Positions 54,784-64,000 of a stretch of DNA of 64,000 bases are shown here, piece by piece. Position 1 is the first letter of the stretch. Every line of letters begins with the position of its first letter. Source of the DNA: Adiantum capillus-veneris (lineage: Eukaryota; Streptophyta; Polypodiopsida; Polypodiales; Pteridaceae); assembly GCA_014529385.2 (NCBI GenBank), contig CM043959.1:53515253-53579252 (forward strand), in the 5' to 3' direction. The notes under the pieces were generated by a model. That model saw only the letters and a program-made list of their open reading frames with translations, searched no databases and was not told the DNA's origin. The position numbers and the translations under genes are program-made.

Positions 54784-56835
54784 GCAATTGAACGAGCATG
54801 GTACCCGTGCTGGCCACCACTCGCCCCTCTGCACTGCTCTCAAAGCCCTCGCTCATTGCGTGCTGCTGTTGCCCCTCTCTATCACCGGATCCGGGCCTGA
54901 GCCTCATGCTTCCAATTCGCCATCTCTAGTTTCGTCTTCTCAGCCCCCGAGCTGTTGCCCTGTCTCAAGGCTGGCTATGCCCCTTCAAGGCTTGCCTTCT
55001 CACGGGCCTTTGGCCTGTCGAGCTCCCGATTGAGGCTATATTATCGAGGGGGAAGACAGGAGAGCACCACAAGCGAGCACTGCTGCAACAGCCTTCTCGC
55101 TGGCAACATTCAGCGGGTTGCAATCAAATCGGGAGGTCGAGCAATTGGAAAAGTCAAGCTCGTAGTGATGCAGCCACAGAACCAGGTGATGCAGCCAGAG
55201 AATTGAGAGAGAGTGCGAGCTTGTGGTGGTGTTTCTCACACACACAGTGTTGCAAGGCAGTGAGCTTGTCAAGCCGAAAGAGATCGACACATACACACAC
55301 TCCTTTCGGCCTCTCTCGGTCAATTCTGGCAGAACCTCACACTGCAAGAATTTCGAATATTTTTTAATATGAGCCCCACACACCTTTGTGTGTGCAAGGG
55401 GCTGATCCCACAGGTTCTCGCCTCGTTCTTCCTCATCCCGACTCTCCATTGCGGCTTGAGTGCAGCTTTAGAGAGAGTGATAGCGAGAGTGAGCGAGTGA
55501 GAGAGAGAGAGACCAGAGTCTCATTATTGACATCAACGATTCTTCGACTTTGTCATCGACTTTTTTGACATCGTCATCCGACTTCGACGTCCACTCCCGA
55601 GTCCGACAAGTTGAGAGTAATCGTTACAGACCGAGCAAGATCTGCGATCGATACCGATACGACTCGGTATTGGCCGCTCGAGCATTGGCGTTTTACGGCT
55701 ACTCGGCTAGCCACTTCCGCCCGGCGGCGGAAGGCGACATCGACATCGACACCGCTAGGCGCACCGGCTCGACACTCCTCATTGCGGCGGATCTCCGACA
55801 TCCGACCTAAACACCGGGCGCTTCCCCACACGAGCGTGTTCCCGCGATTGACGACCGTGCTTGCGACATGCACGAGTGACGTACCTCTATTATAGAGGAG
55901 TGACACCCGGCATCGGCACCGAGCGCATCGATCGCCTTGTACTACATAGTTTACGGATACGACACCTTTGGCGGCTATTCGACTAGCATATTTCTGCCCG
56001 GCGGCAGAAATCGGCACATAGCGACATCGACACGCAGGTTACAGGCTACATGAGTGTTTTTCAGCCCATTCACTCACAAATTCTCCAGGTTACCAGACAG
56101 AGCGGTTTCACAGGCGATTTGGCAGTCATTTCGACAGTAGATTCTCTGCGGACACATGCCTTTTGTTGTGAGAACACCTAGTGCTACTGAGCTCTTTTGA
56201 GAGCAGATATCCCCGCAGGAATCACTTTCATTGCATGCAGCAGTTCTTGGCGCCTGTTTGAGCGCAATTTAATTATGTACGTTGAGTTGCGGACACTGCC
56301 CATTGTATTACGTGTGGAGCCATTTTTGGCTATTTTGGCAGTTTTTCCCAGCCGTTTCTGAGACCGGGACCGGAAGAGCCCTTTCTGAGACTGTGGCTAG
56401 TCCATTTGTGTGTGCATTAGACTTTGGAGGGTCGATAGCGTGAGGTTTTCTTTGAGTTGGGGTGTGCTCGAATGTTGAGACACTTTTGGTGATACAGGTA
56501 GCTGGAGTTCCCCTTTATGGTACCCTCGCCATAGGATATGTATCTGGACGGTTATTTATGCTTTTGACGCCGAGTTGGCACTCACATAGCAGTTGTTTTG
56601 TGCAGCAGATGCCCAGTTAGTGCAGTTGGCACATTTATATACATTTTGAGTTGAGTTTTGACACCTCATACAAAGGAGACTCTGCCAGATTTACTTCCCG
56701 CGAGTCGTGCCTTCCATAGTTGGCACTTTTGAGTCTATTTCGGTTGAGATTTAACTCCCGATACAAAGGTTACTCTGCCCAAATTTCTACAGCTTCTCGC
56801 CATAGTTTGGCACCTCTCAAACCCTCTTGTCAGCG
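54283..56835 (+). other. 2.5-kb leader of F with hairpins
   Basis: Long for a copia leader. It contains a TG/CA tract at about 54,727-54,783, GC-rich CpG-dense DNA at 55,550-56,040, a repeated hairpin (55,714-55,733 and 55,990-56,011) and an inverted repeat CCTCTAT-T-ATAGAGG at 55,884-55,898. Short ORFs here lack domains. Confidence 0.75.
55690..56040 (+). repeat. Duplicated hairpin segment in F leader
   Basis: Two related segments of about 60 bp (from about 55,694 and 55,970), each with CGGCTA(C/T)TCG(G/A)CTAGC followed by a hairpin with the same CGGC loop. The arms are CTTCCGCC/GGCGGAAG and TTTCTGCC/GGCAGAAA (plus an outer A-T pair). Both are followed by GACATCGACA. Confidence 0.8.
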
Positions 56836-57384
56836 ATGGCTTCTTCTTCCGAAAAGGAGGAGTATTTCATTCGGAAGTTCGATGGCAGCAACTTCACCAT
56901 GTGGAAAGAGTGCATGAAAGATGTTTTCATAAACAAAGGCCTCTCAGAACCGTTGAAAGAGCGCGCAAAGGATGATGATTATACACAAGCTCAATGGGAG
57001 ATTTTGGATGCAAAAGCCATGGCTACGATACGTCTACATCTAGCCGAGTCAGTCTTCTTCACTATCATCGGGAAGAAAACAACCAAGGAACTTTGGGATA
57101 GCTTATGTTCAGCATGGGAGAGCAAAACTGCATCCAACAAAGTTTTTCTCATGAAAAAGCTTATGAAGCTCAACATGAAAGAAGGTAGCACAGTTTCCAG
57201 TCATTTAAATGAGTTCAACTCCTTGTTCAGTCAGCTGACATCTCACGGCTTTAAGGAGTTTGACGATGAACTCAAATCTATCTTCTTGTTATGCTCTCTA
57301 CCCAGTTCATGGGATATCTTTTGCACAGCCATTAGCAATTAAGCTCCAAATGGCAAGTTAGAGTTCAATGTTGTCGCAGATGCG
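56836..57384 (+). pseudogene. copia gag (F), one stop
   Basis: Starts at the ATG at 56,836 (MASSSEKEEYFIRKFDGSNF), with FTMWKECMKDVF, KELWDSLCSAWESKTASNKVFLMKKL and LNEFNSLFSQLTSHG, then LPSSWDIFCTAISN and a TAA at 57,340-57,342. The frame continues beyond with LLTEEIRRKSLDNA, so a single stop separates gag from pol in the same frame. E has NYV at the equivalent place. Confidence 0.92.
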
Positions 57385-59973
57385 TTGCTCACTGAAGAGA
57401 TTCGTCGTAAATCTCTCGATAATGCTAGTCATGCAGATGCATATATGGCTGGCAGTTCAACGAAGGCAAGAGGCCGTGACAGGAACAAATACAAAAGCAA
57501 AAGTAGAGAGCGAAATCCTCGTAGTCCTAGTAGACACAGGAACCAAAGTAGAGACCGCAATGCCAAAAATGTCGAGTGTTACTATTGCCACAAGAAGGTT
57601 CGTTACAAAAAGGATTGTCGCAGTTTCCTAAGAGATCAGAAAAACATGCAAAAGGATAATTCTGGCAAAGGCAAAAGTACAATAAAGATTAAAGAGCTCA
57701 ATATTGTCGAGTCTCCCATGCCTACCACTGCAGTAGAGGATGCTCCTCCTCCAGTGATGCTCATTATGCCCACAAAGATTCATGCCGAGGTGACAGAAGA
57801 TGCCTCAGATGTTCTCATTTTCACTTCAGATCTCACTCCAGATGCTTTAGTTGCACAGGATGAGGGTTATGCACAGAATTGGATCCTTGATTCTGGTGCA
57901 AGTTTTCATGTCACACCGCATAGAGAGTGGTTTTCCTCTTATGCATCCATGCATGGAATAGTCAAGCTTGGTGATTCTTATGAGCTTGACATTATTGGCA
58001 TTGGTGATGTGAAACTTCATATGCATAATGGCACTACTTTTGTGCTGCAGAATGTCAGACATGTACCCAAGCTTAAGAAAAGCTTGCTTTCTATAGGGCA
58101 ATTGGATGATCTTGGCTACACTACAGTTTTTGGTAATCGTTCTTGGATGATCCGTAAGAACAACCTTATCATGATGAAAGGCAATAAAAACGGATCCCTG
58201 TACTCTTTGTTTGTTTCGAGTGTCGACGAACACTCTATCTATGTTGCCGAGCTGCCGTCTCCTGAGTTGTGGCATAGCCGGCTAGGGCATCTTAGCCAAA
58301 AGGGAATGAAAACACTTCAGCATTTTGGCTACTTACCTATGTTAGATTACACGGACTTTCCATTGTGTGAACATTGTCTATATGAAAAACAGACTAGATT
58401 GACATCTTCGCCATTGAATAAGAAACTAGGCGAACCTCTAGACCTGGTACACAGTGATTTGTGTGGTCCAATGCCACATAAAACTCTAGGGGGGGCGAAC
58501 TACTTTCTCACGTTCATAGATGATTCTACCAGAAAGGTGTGGGTGTATCTCCTTAAGCGTAAGGAAGAAGTTTTTTCGACATTCCAAAAATTCCTCGCCA
58601 TGGTTGAGAACCAATCAGGAACAAAGCTCAAAGCTTTTCGCACGGACAATGGTGGAGAATACGTCTCCACAGAGTTCAAGGATTTTTGCAATAGAAGAGG
58701 CATTCGGCGGCAGTTTACTGCTCCATACACACCTGCACAAAATGGGATAGCTGAAAGAATGAATCGTACGATTCAAGAACGAGTTGTCTCTATGATGTCT
58801 ATGGCGAAGCTTACTCCAGAGTTTTGGGGGGAAGCTGTTCTGACAGCAGTGCACATCATCAACAGGTCACCTAGTTCTCCTTTGAATTTCAAAATTCTAG
58901 AGGAATTATGGACTGGCAAAAGGCCAAGCTATGAGCATCTACGTGTATTTGGATGCGAGGCATATGCACATGTGCCCAAAGAACTTCGTCGGAAGTTAGA
59001 TCCCAAATCACACAAATGCATCTTTATTGGCTATGGTGCAAACAGAGAGATGGGATATCGTCTCTGGCACCCAGAATCAAACAAAGTCATTCGTAGCTCA
59101 CATGTGATTTTCAATGAATCAAAAATGCACAAGAAGCCCATCAAAGATGTTGAGTACAGACGTGTTCGTTTTGAGGATGTAGCCTCCGAACCAACTCAGT
59201 TCAGTAGTGTTGCACCTACTCCTCAAGTGCAAGATACTACTATTGCTCCGGAGAGAGCAGAGTCTAGCAGTCAGACACTGAGACGCTCTGAGAGAGTATC
59301 ACGTGCGCCCGAGCGGTTTGAGCCGGGTATACACCACATTTTGGTCACTGACAGTGGAGAGCCAACCTGCTACAAAGAAGCTATACAAATGGAGGATAGC
59401 GTTAAGTGGGAGCAGGCTATGCAATCAGAATACAATTCGATTGTGGCTAATGAGACATGGGATTTGGTTGAATTACCAAAAGGCAAAAATGCTTTACCTT
59501 GCAAGTGGGTATACAAGAAGAAGTATACAGCGCAAGGTCCCGAGCCTAGATACAAGGCTCGTCTAGTTGCCAAGGGTTTCAAGCAACAAAAAGGTGTGGA
59601 TTTTGATGAGATTTTCTCTCCAGTAGTCAAGATGACTACACTTCGCACCGTGCTTGGCTTGGTTGCTATCCAGGACATGGAACTTGTCCAAATGGATGTG
59701 AACACATCATTTATTCACGGGGATCTAGATGAAGATGTCTACATTAAACAACCAGAGGGATTCGTATGTGAAACCCAAAAACCAACAAGGACAGAATTGG
59801 TTTGTAGACTTAAAAAGGCACTCTATGGCCTCAAGCAAGGTTCAAGGCAATGGTATCAAAAATTCGACAAATTCATGCAGTCTCAGGGTTACATAAGAAG
59901 TCAAGAGGATCTGCTTATACACAAAAAAATTGAACGATGTTTCTTTAATCATCTTGATCTTGTATGTAGATGA
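57385..59973 (+). pseudogene. copia polyprotein (F): knuckle, protease, integrase, RT
   Basis: 862 unbroken codons. The knuckle reads CYYCHKKVRYKKDC, with Arg where His is expected. Protease: WILDSGASFHV intact. Integrase: LWHSRLGHLSQKGM and CEHCLYEKQ (HHCC intact); VHSDLCGPM, RTDNGGEYVS, NGIAERMNRT with D-35-E spacing. [79 protein letters not shown]. The frame is lost near an A7 run at about 59,923-59,929, just before the YVDD box. Confidence 0.95.
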
Positions 59974-60776
59974 TATGCTTATCGCAGGAAAATCCATTGA
60001 TGAAATCAATCAGTTGAAAAAGATGCTAAGCACTAAGTCATTGAGTACCCCAATGCAAGCATACTGCAAACTTAGCAAGGAAGACTCTCCCAAGACAGTG
60101 GCTAAGAAAGAGGAAATGGTGAAAGTACCATATTCTTCAGCAGTTGGCAGTTTGATGTACGCTATGGTAGCCACAAGACCAGACATTGCACATGCAGTGG
60201 GAATGGTTAGTAGGTACATGGCAAACCCTGGCAAGAAGCATTGGGAAGCAGTGAAGAAAATCCTCAGATATTTGAAAGGTACAGCTAGCAAGTGTTTACG
60301 CTTCGGAAACAGTGATGCATCTATTGTAGGTTACACGGATGCGGATTATGCGGGTTGCGTGGATCGTAGAAGATCCACATCTGGCTATGTGTTCATGTTT
60401 GCTGGAGCAGCTATCTTTTGGAGATCGTGTCTCCAAGATTGCACGTCTTCATCTACCACTGAGGCAGAATATGTTGCTGCGTCTGACGCCAGCAAGGAAG
60501 CCATACGGCTAGCTCGTCTAGTGGGAGATTTGGGCATTCACGAGGTTCCAGTACTACATTGTGATAGTCAGAGTACCATTGCTCGCAAAGAATCCAGTGT
60601 TTCACTCAAAGTCGAAACACATAGAGGTCAGATACCATGTCATACGAGATGCATTGGCTGGCAAGCGTATCAAGCTTGTCAAGGTTCACACTGACGACAA
60701 CCCCGCAGATGCTCTCACAAAGAGCCTAGCCTCGGAGCGATTTACACGTTGTATAGAACTTATGGGTGTAGGATGA
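59930..60776 (+). pseudogene. copia RT end and RNase H (F)
   Basis: In the shifted frame: LILYVDDMLIAGKSIDEI (catalytic box), then an in-frame jump from KMLSTKS to LSTPMQAYCKL, so about 60-80 residues are missing compared with E. RNase H follows: YTDADYAGCVDRRRSTSGYVF, STTEAEYVAASDA, HCDSQSTI, then a shift near 60,585 and AKNPVFHSKSKHIEVRYHVI, DNPADALTKSL and a stop at 60,774. Confidence 0.9.
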
Positions 60777-60848
60777 AGCCTCGGCAATGCTTCATCAATT
60801 TTGTATAGACTAACTATACTAATGCCACTATTAGCCACCATGACCTTC

Positions 60849-60859
60849 AAGTGGGAGGT
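60849..60859 (+). other. Polypurine tract of F
   Basis: AAGTGGGAGGT directly before the 3' LTR; nearly the same as in E. Confidence 0.9.
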
Positions 60860-61067
60860 TGTTGGGGTGTAGGCCAGGTGGCTGTGGGAAACCACCCTTG
60901 TACACTTGATTTCACCTAATCAATATAGGGAGAAAAAGAGGTAGAGTTGACTCTTCTCTTTCTTCTCCACTAACCCACACAGTGGCTGCCTGTGTATCTC
61001 CCCCTTCCCCATTTCTCTTCTTCCCCTCTCTTGCACACACTCCGTACACGCACACGCGCACTCATCA
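60860..61067 (+). repeat. 3' LTR of F
   Basis: 208 bp, identical in length to the 5' LTR. Followed by TGTCT. Confidence 0.95.
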
Positions 61068-61072
61068 TGTCT

Positions 61073-61820
61073 AAACCAATGACTCTAAAAACACTATCCT
61101 CATACTTAGGAGACAACGAAGATGAATCCATAGTGTAAAACCACTAAGATAAAAAGAGCGGAACAGACCCTAGAGGTAGACAACATACATTCAATCATGT
61201 CTACACCCATCCAATACACTCTTACCTTGGGAGAAATATTAAAAATCAGACCCTATTTATGGAATGATTGAAAAAAAACTCTAGAGAAGGTGGGGATAAC
61301 AAGGCTAATCGCAAAAAATTTGGGAAAATTGAAACATGAATTGGATAACAAAGAGATTAGATCCGTCTCAACGAACAAATTTGGAGAATATTATGAAGGG
61401 GAAGAAGGAAACACAACCCTTCCGGTGAGATATAATGATGTAGAAACCATGGCAATATTTGATAGTGGGGCAGGGATAGATATAGCCACAAAAGCAGTAT
61501 GGGAATCATAGGGAAAACCGGCCATTAGACAAACTCGAATGAAATTACAATTGGCTAATGGACACATTGAAAAACCCTTAGGACTGCTTGAAAAAGTGAT
61601 AGTTAGTTCCTGTAGAATTGATTATCAACATACTTTTGCGATAGTGGACTTTGGGAAGAAACTTAACTATGAAATCATCTTGGGAAGACCATTCATGCAA
61701 CAAGTACATCTCATTCAAGATTGGAGAAACAATTACCTGTATTTGAAGCAAGTGGGATCAATCACGAGGGTCAATTTGAAAGATCACATTTATAGAGTCA
61801 CACCTATAGAGATATCATGA
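61073..61820 (+). pseudogene. Ty3 aspartic protease (D)
   Basis: Active site MAIFDSGAGIDIATKAVW (D-S-G intact), a TAG at 61,509, then RMKLQLANGHIEKPLG and NYEIILGRPFMQQV, the second and third protease landmarks. Ends with a TGA at 61,818. It reads like the Ty3 proteases of plants. The first 200 bp are the end of the linker, with several stops. Confidence 0.85.
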
Positions 61821-62559
61821 AAACACCCATTCAAGAATTTGACTCAGTCTCTTCGGCTGAATCAAGCTCCCATATTGGTTAAACAAAGACACGCCTATTT
61901 GGATGTGTGGAGCCTCAAAAAACGGGAGTTTAAAACGAGAAGAATGTATTTTAGAAAGGGATTACACGGATGAAGCATATATACCAGAACCCTTTTCGGA
62001 GCATTTATTTGAGCCATTTGAGTGGACTCAAATTTTGGCAACAATGGAGATGTGTGTGAACCTACTCAATTTCGCAATGAGGATGGCTATGGCATAATTC
62101 CCATACAAATGATTTCAACCATTCACGTTGAAGATGAATTTCAGGAACCCAAGGACTTTTTGAAATCTCAACAAGTCTTTTCAGACCTCTATTATGATGC
62201 CACAGACGAGTTTGAAGAACATTCAGCTACATCTGATGATTCTAGGTCGGAAAAAGAACATGTGAGAGCCAAATTACTCATAAAAGGAGGAGAGGGAAAA
62301 AATTTGACTTTCCAAACCAAAAACCTAGGAAGCAGAAATGGTATAGAAGGAAAGGAAACACCAAAAACTTGAAATCTAGGCCTATGCCATCAGTTTCTAG
62401 CAGAACACGATTTTTGATGCAGATAGATGCACATGATTGTGTCAAAGATAAAATTACGGGTAGATATCCTTCAGACAACAAACAAGGAACATCAACACAT
62501 CAAGGAAAACAAGAAAGGAAACCCAATCAAAACCTAAACACCAGGATGATGATTTATCC
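61821..62559 (+). pseudogene. Long protease-RT linker of D
   Basis: Acidic, Ser-rich coding remnants (for example EDEFQEPKDFLKSQQ and SATSDDSRSEKEHV), then a basic segment. No domain is recognised. It may be an insertion of non-conserved coding sequence, since most Ty3 elements have a much shorter linker. Confidence 0.55.
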
Positions 62560-62961
62560 ATGACCCAAGTTAAACGAAAGAAGAAATATCAAGAGTTAAA
62601 GAAAGCTCTAAAGGAGATGTATACCACTGAAATGGAAACGGTAGAAGAAGAAATTAAAGATGTAATGAGTGTTCCATCCTATTACAAGAAATATACTCTC
62701 CAAGATCGAAAGATCATAGTCAAACAACCTGTAAGGAAACTAAGAAAACACAGTGAGTCCTATGAAGGACGTGAAAATGCAAAGAAGATAGATCTAACCG
62801 AACCAGGAGACGATCCTAGACCTGCCTACATTGTAAACGACTTGACTGAAGAAGAAGAGGTTTTGCTAAACTTAATGAAAGAATACGAGATATCTTTGCT
62901 CGGTCTTATCAAGATCTCAAGGATGTTGATTCAAAAATCTGTCAACAGACCATACCTATGA
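62560..62961 (+). pseudogene. Pre-RT region of D
   Basis: 133 codons, Lys/Glu rich. The end IDLTEPGDDPRPAYIVNDL and TEEEEVLLNLMKEYE precede the RT. One shift near 62,905 separates it from the RT frame. Confidence 0.7.
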
Positions 62962-63908
62962 GAGATGATGCGAAACCAAGTAGACAACGTCCATATACTT
63001 ATAATAAAACATTTGCCAGAAAGATCAAAGAAGAGATAGAAAAGCTCAAGGAAGCCGAATTCATTTATGAAATTGAACACACACATTGGGTGTCTCCAAT
63101 CGTGGTAGTACCCAAGAAAAATAAAAAATTAAGAGTGTGTCTCAATCTCAAAAAAGTGAATGCAGCCACCATTAGAGACAACTACCCTCTTTCAATCACC
63201 GAGCATGTTTTAGAATGAGTTGCGGTAAAAGAAGCTTATAGCTTTTAAGATGGCTTTTCAAGGTACAATCAACTTTTGGTTGATTCCAAAGATCAACATA
63301 AAACAACCTTTGAAATTGAATGGGGTATTTTTGCCTATAGGGTTATGCCTTTTGGGTTAACTAATGCTCATGTCACCTTCCAAAGATTGATGAGCCATGC
63401 TTTTAAAGAATATCTTCAAAATTTCTTGAAAGTATATATAGATGATGTATATGTATATTCATCAATCCGGGCTGATTGTTTTGAACACCCCAAAAGGTAT
63501 TCGAAAAAATGTAGACTTTACAGGATTTTCTTAAATCCTGAAAAGTGCACATTTATGGGTAGGCAAGGAAAAATTCTTGGATATATAGTGTCTAAAAACA
63601 GCATAACGATTGATATCGATAAAGTTCATGTTATTGCTGAATTGCTAAGACCGACAATAGTCAAAGGGGTTCAAGCTTTCATAGGACATTGTGGATATTA
63701 CAGACGATTCATTTACATGTATGCTATTATCGCAAAACCCATGTATAGCCTGATTACACTCTTTGTATGGATTGATGAGTATGAAGAATCCTTCATGAAG
63801 CTTAAGCAATCTCTTACTTCAGCCCCACTATTGAAAGCACCAGATTGGAATAAGATATTCCATATACATATTGATGCTTCCAATTTTGCCATTGGGTGTA
63901 TACATTAG
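62958..63908 (+). pseudogene. Ty3 reverse transcriptase and RNase H start (D)
   Basis: First frame: RQRPYTYNKTFARKI, EFIYEIEHTHWVSPIVVVPKK, CLNLKKVNAATIRDNYPL. A TGA at 63,217 and a TAA near 63,247 break the region that normally holds the first catalytic Asp (SF-stop-DGFSRYNQ). The second frame, from 63,276, has [16 protein letters not shown], the catalytic box VYIDDVYVYS, then GYIVSKNSITID and HCGYYRRFI. RNase H begins with HIDASNFAIGC, then a TAG at 63,907. The element continues past the window edge. Confidence 0.9.
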
Positions 63909-64000
63909 GAAAAATATGAACCCTCTAGGGGCCCTTTGGGATTAAGGTTAATTAGAGGCCAGCCAATGAGAAGAGGGTGGTGGACACACTCTATGCCCTC

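Larger units (their letters stand above)
54061..61067 (+). mobile_element. Ty1/copia element F, complete ends, recent
   Basis: 7,007 bp with two 208-bp LTRs that differ at only three sites (about 98.6% identity by count), TGTCT duplicated on both sides, tRNA-Met primer site and polypurine tract. It has the youngest-looking LTR pair in the window. The coding part has one stop in gag, a frameshift in an A7 run, an RT deletion and a shift in RNase H. The leader is unusually long. Confidence 0.97.
44521..64000 (+). mobile_element. Large Ty3/gypsy element D, hosting copia E and F
   Basis: Continuity on the plus strand: primer site (44,523), leader, gag (46,511-47,166), then E, gag repeats (52,734), zinc knuckles (53,101), gag-protease linker, then F, protease (61,290), long linker, RT (62,958) and RNase H at the window edge. 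Removing E and F leaves about 7 kb of D. The right part is cut by the window. It is old: stops and frame changes occur in every domain. Confidence 0.85.

Overview
This window looks like heterochromatic intergenic DNA from a land plant with a large, repeat-rich nuclear genome. I find no host protein gene, rRNA or tRNA gene that I can support. Almost everything recognisable is LTR retrotransposon: Ty3/gypsy (including chromodomain elements) and Ty1/copia, nested in one another, truncated and decayed. Primer-binding sites complementary to plant initiator tRNA-Met and tRNA-Asp fit a plant. The abundance of old, overlapping elements would suit a fern, lycophyte or similar lineage, but that is a guess.

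Layout. 1-2,300: no gene recognised. 2,351-3,806 (+): Ty3 relic (protease, reverse transcriptase). 3,807-6,406: non-coding, with long CT/CA microsatellites. 6,407-10,450 (+): Ty3 relic T2 (gag to integrase), fused at about 10,450 to a different integrase piece. 10,916-17,642 (+): chromodomain Ty3 element A1 with several internal deletions. 17,643-19,000: mixed fragments. About 19,200-21,809 (+): 5' end of Ty3 element B1 (LTR end, tRNA-Asp primer site, palindrome-bearing leader). 21,810-30,716 (-): two tandem, rearranged Ty1/copia copies, C1 and C2. 30,717-43,810 (-): Ty3 element B2, split by the nearly complete chromodomain element A2 (30,951-39,913; 5-bp target duplication AAGTA). About 44,230 to the window end (+): large Ty3 element D, split by copia element E (47,167-52,728, minus, duplication TATCC) and copia element F (54,061-61,067, plus, duplication TGTCT).

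How the parts relate. A1 and A2 are one family; their comparison shows the lesions in each, many of them CG-to-TG/CA changes typical of methylated repeats. B1, B2 and D share a primer-site type, an unusual gag zinc-finger-like motif (B2 and D) and a long leader between primer site and gag. E and F are related copia elements that landed separately in D. No element in the window has an unbroken gag-pol frame, so none looks autonomous as read.

The most unusual signal is in the leaders. B1 and B2 carry diverged repeats of about 260-290 bp, each holding one copy of a palindrome (consensus ACATGGATCGCGATCCATGT; one copy is a perfect 26-nt palindrome). D carries the same architecture at a similar period with an unrelated AT-rich inverted repeat. 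Copia element F has a 2.5-kb leader with a duplicated hairpin whose two copies differ at paired positions while keeping the stem.
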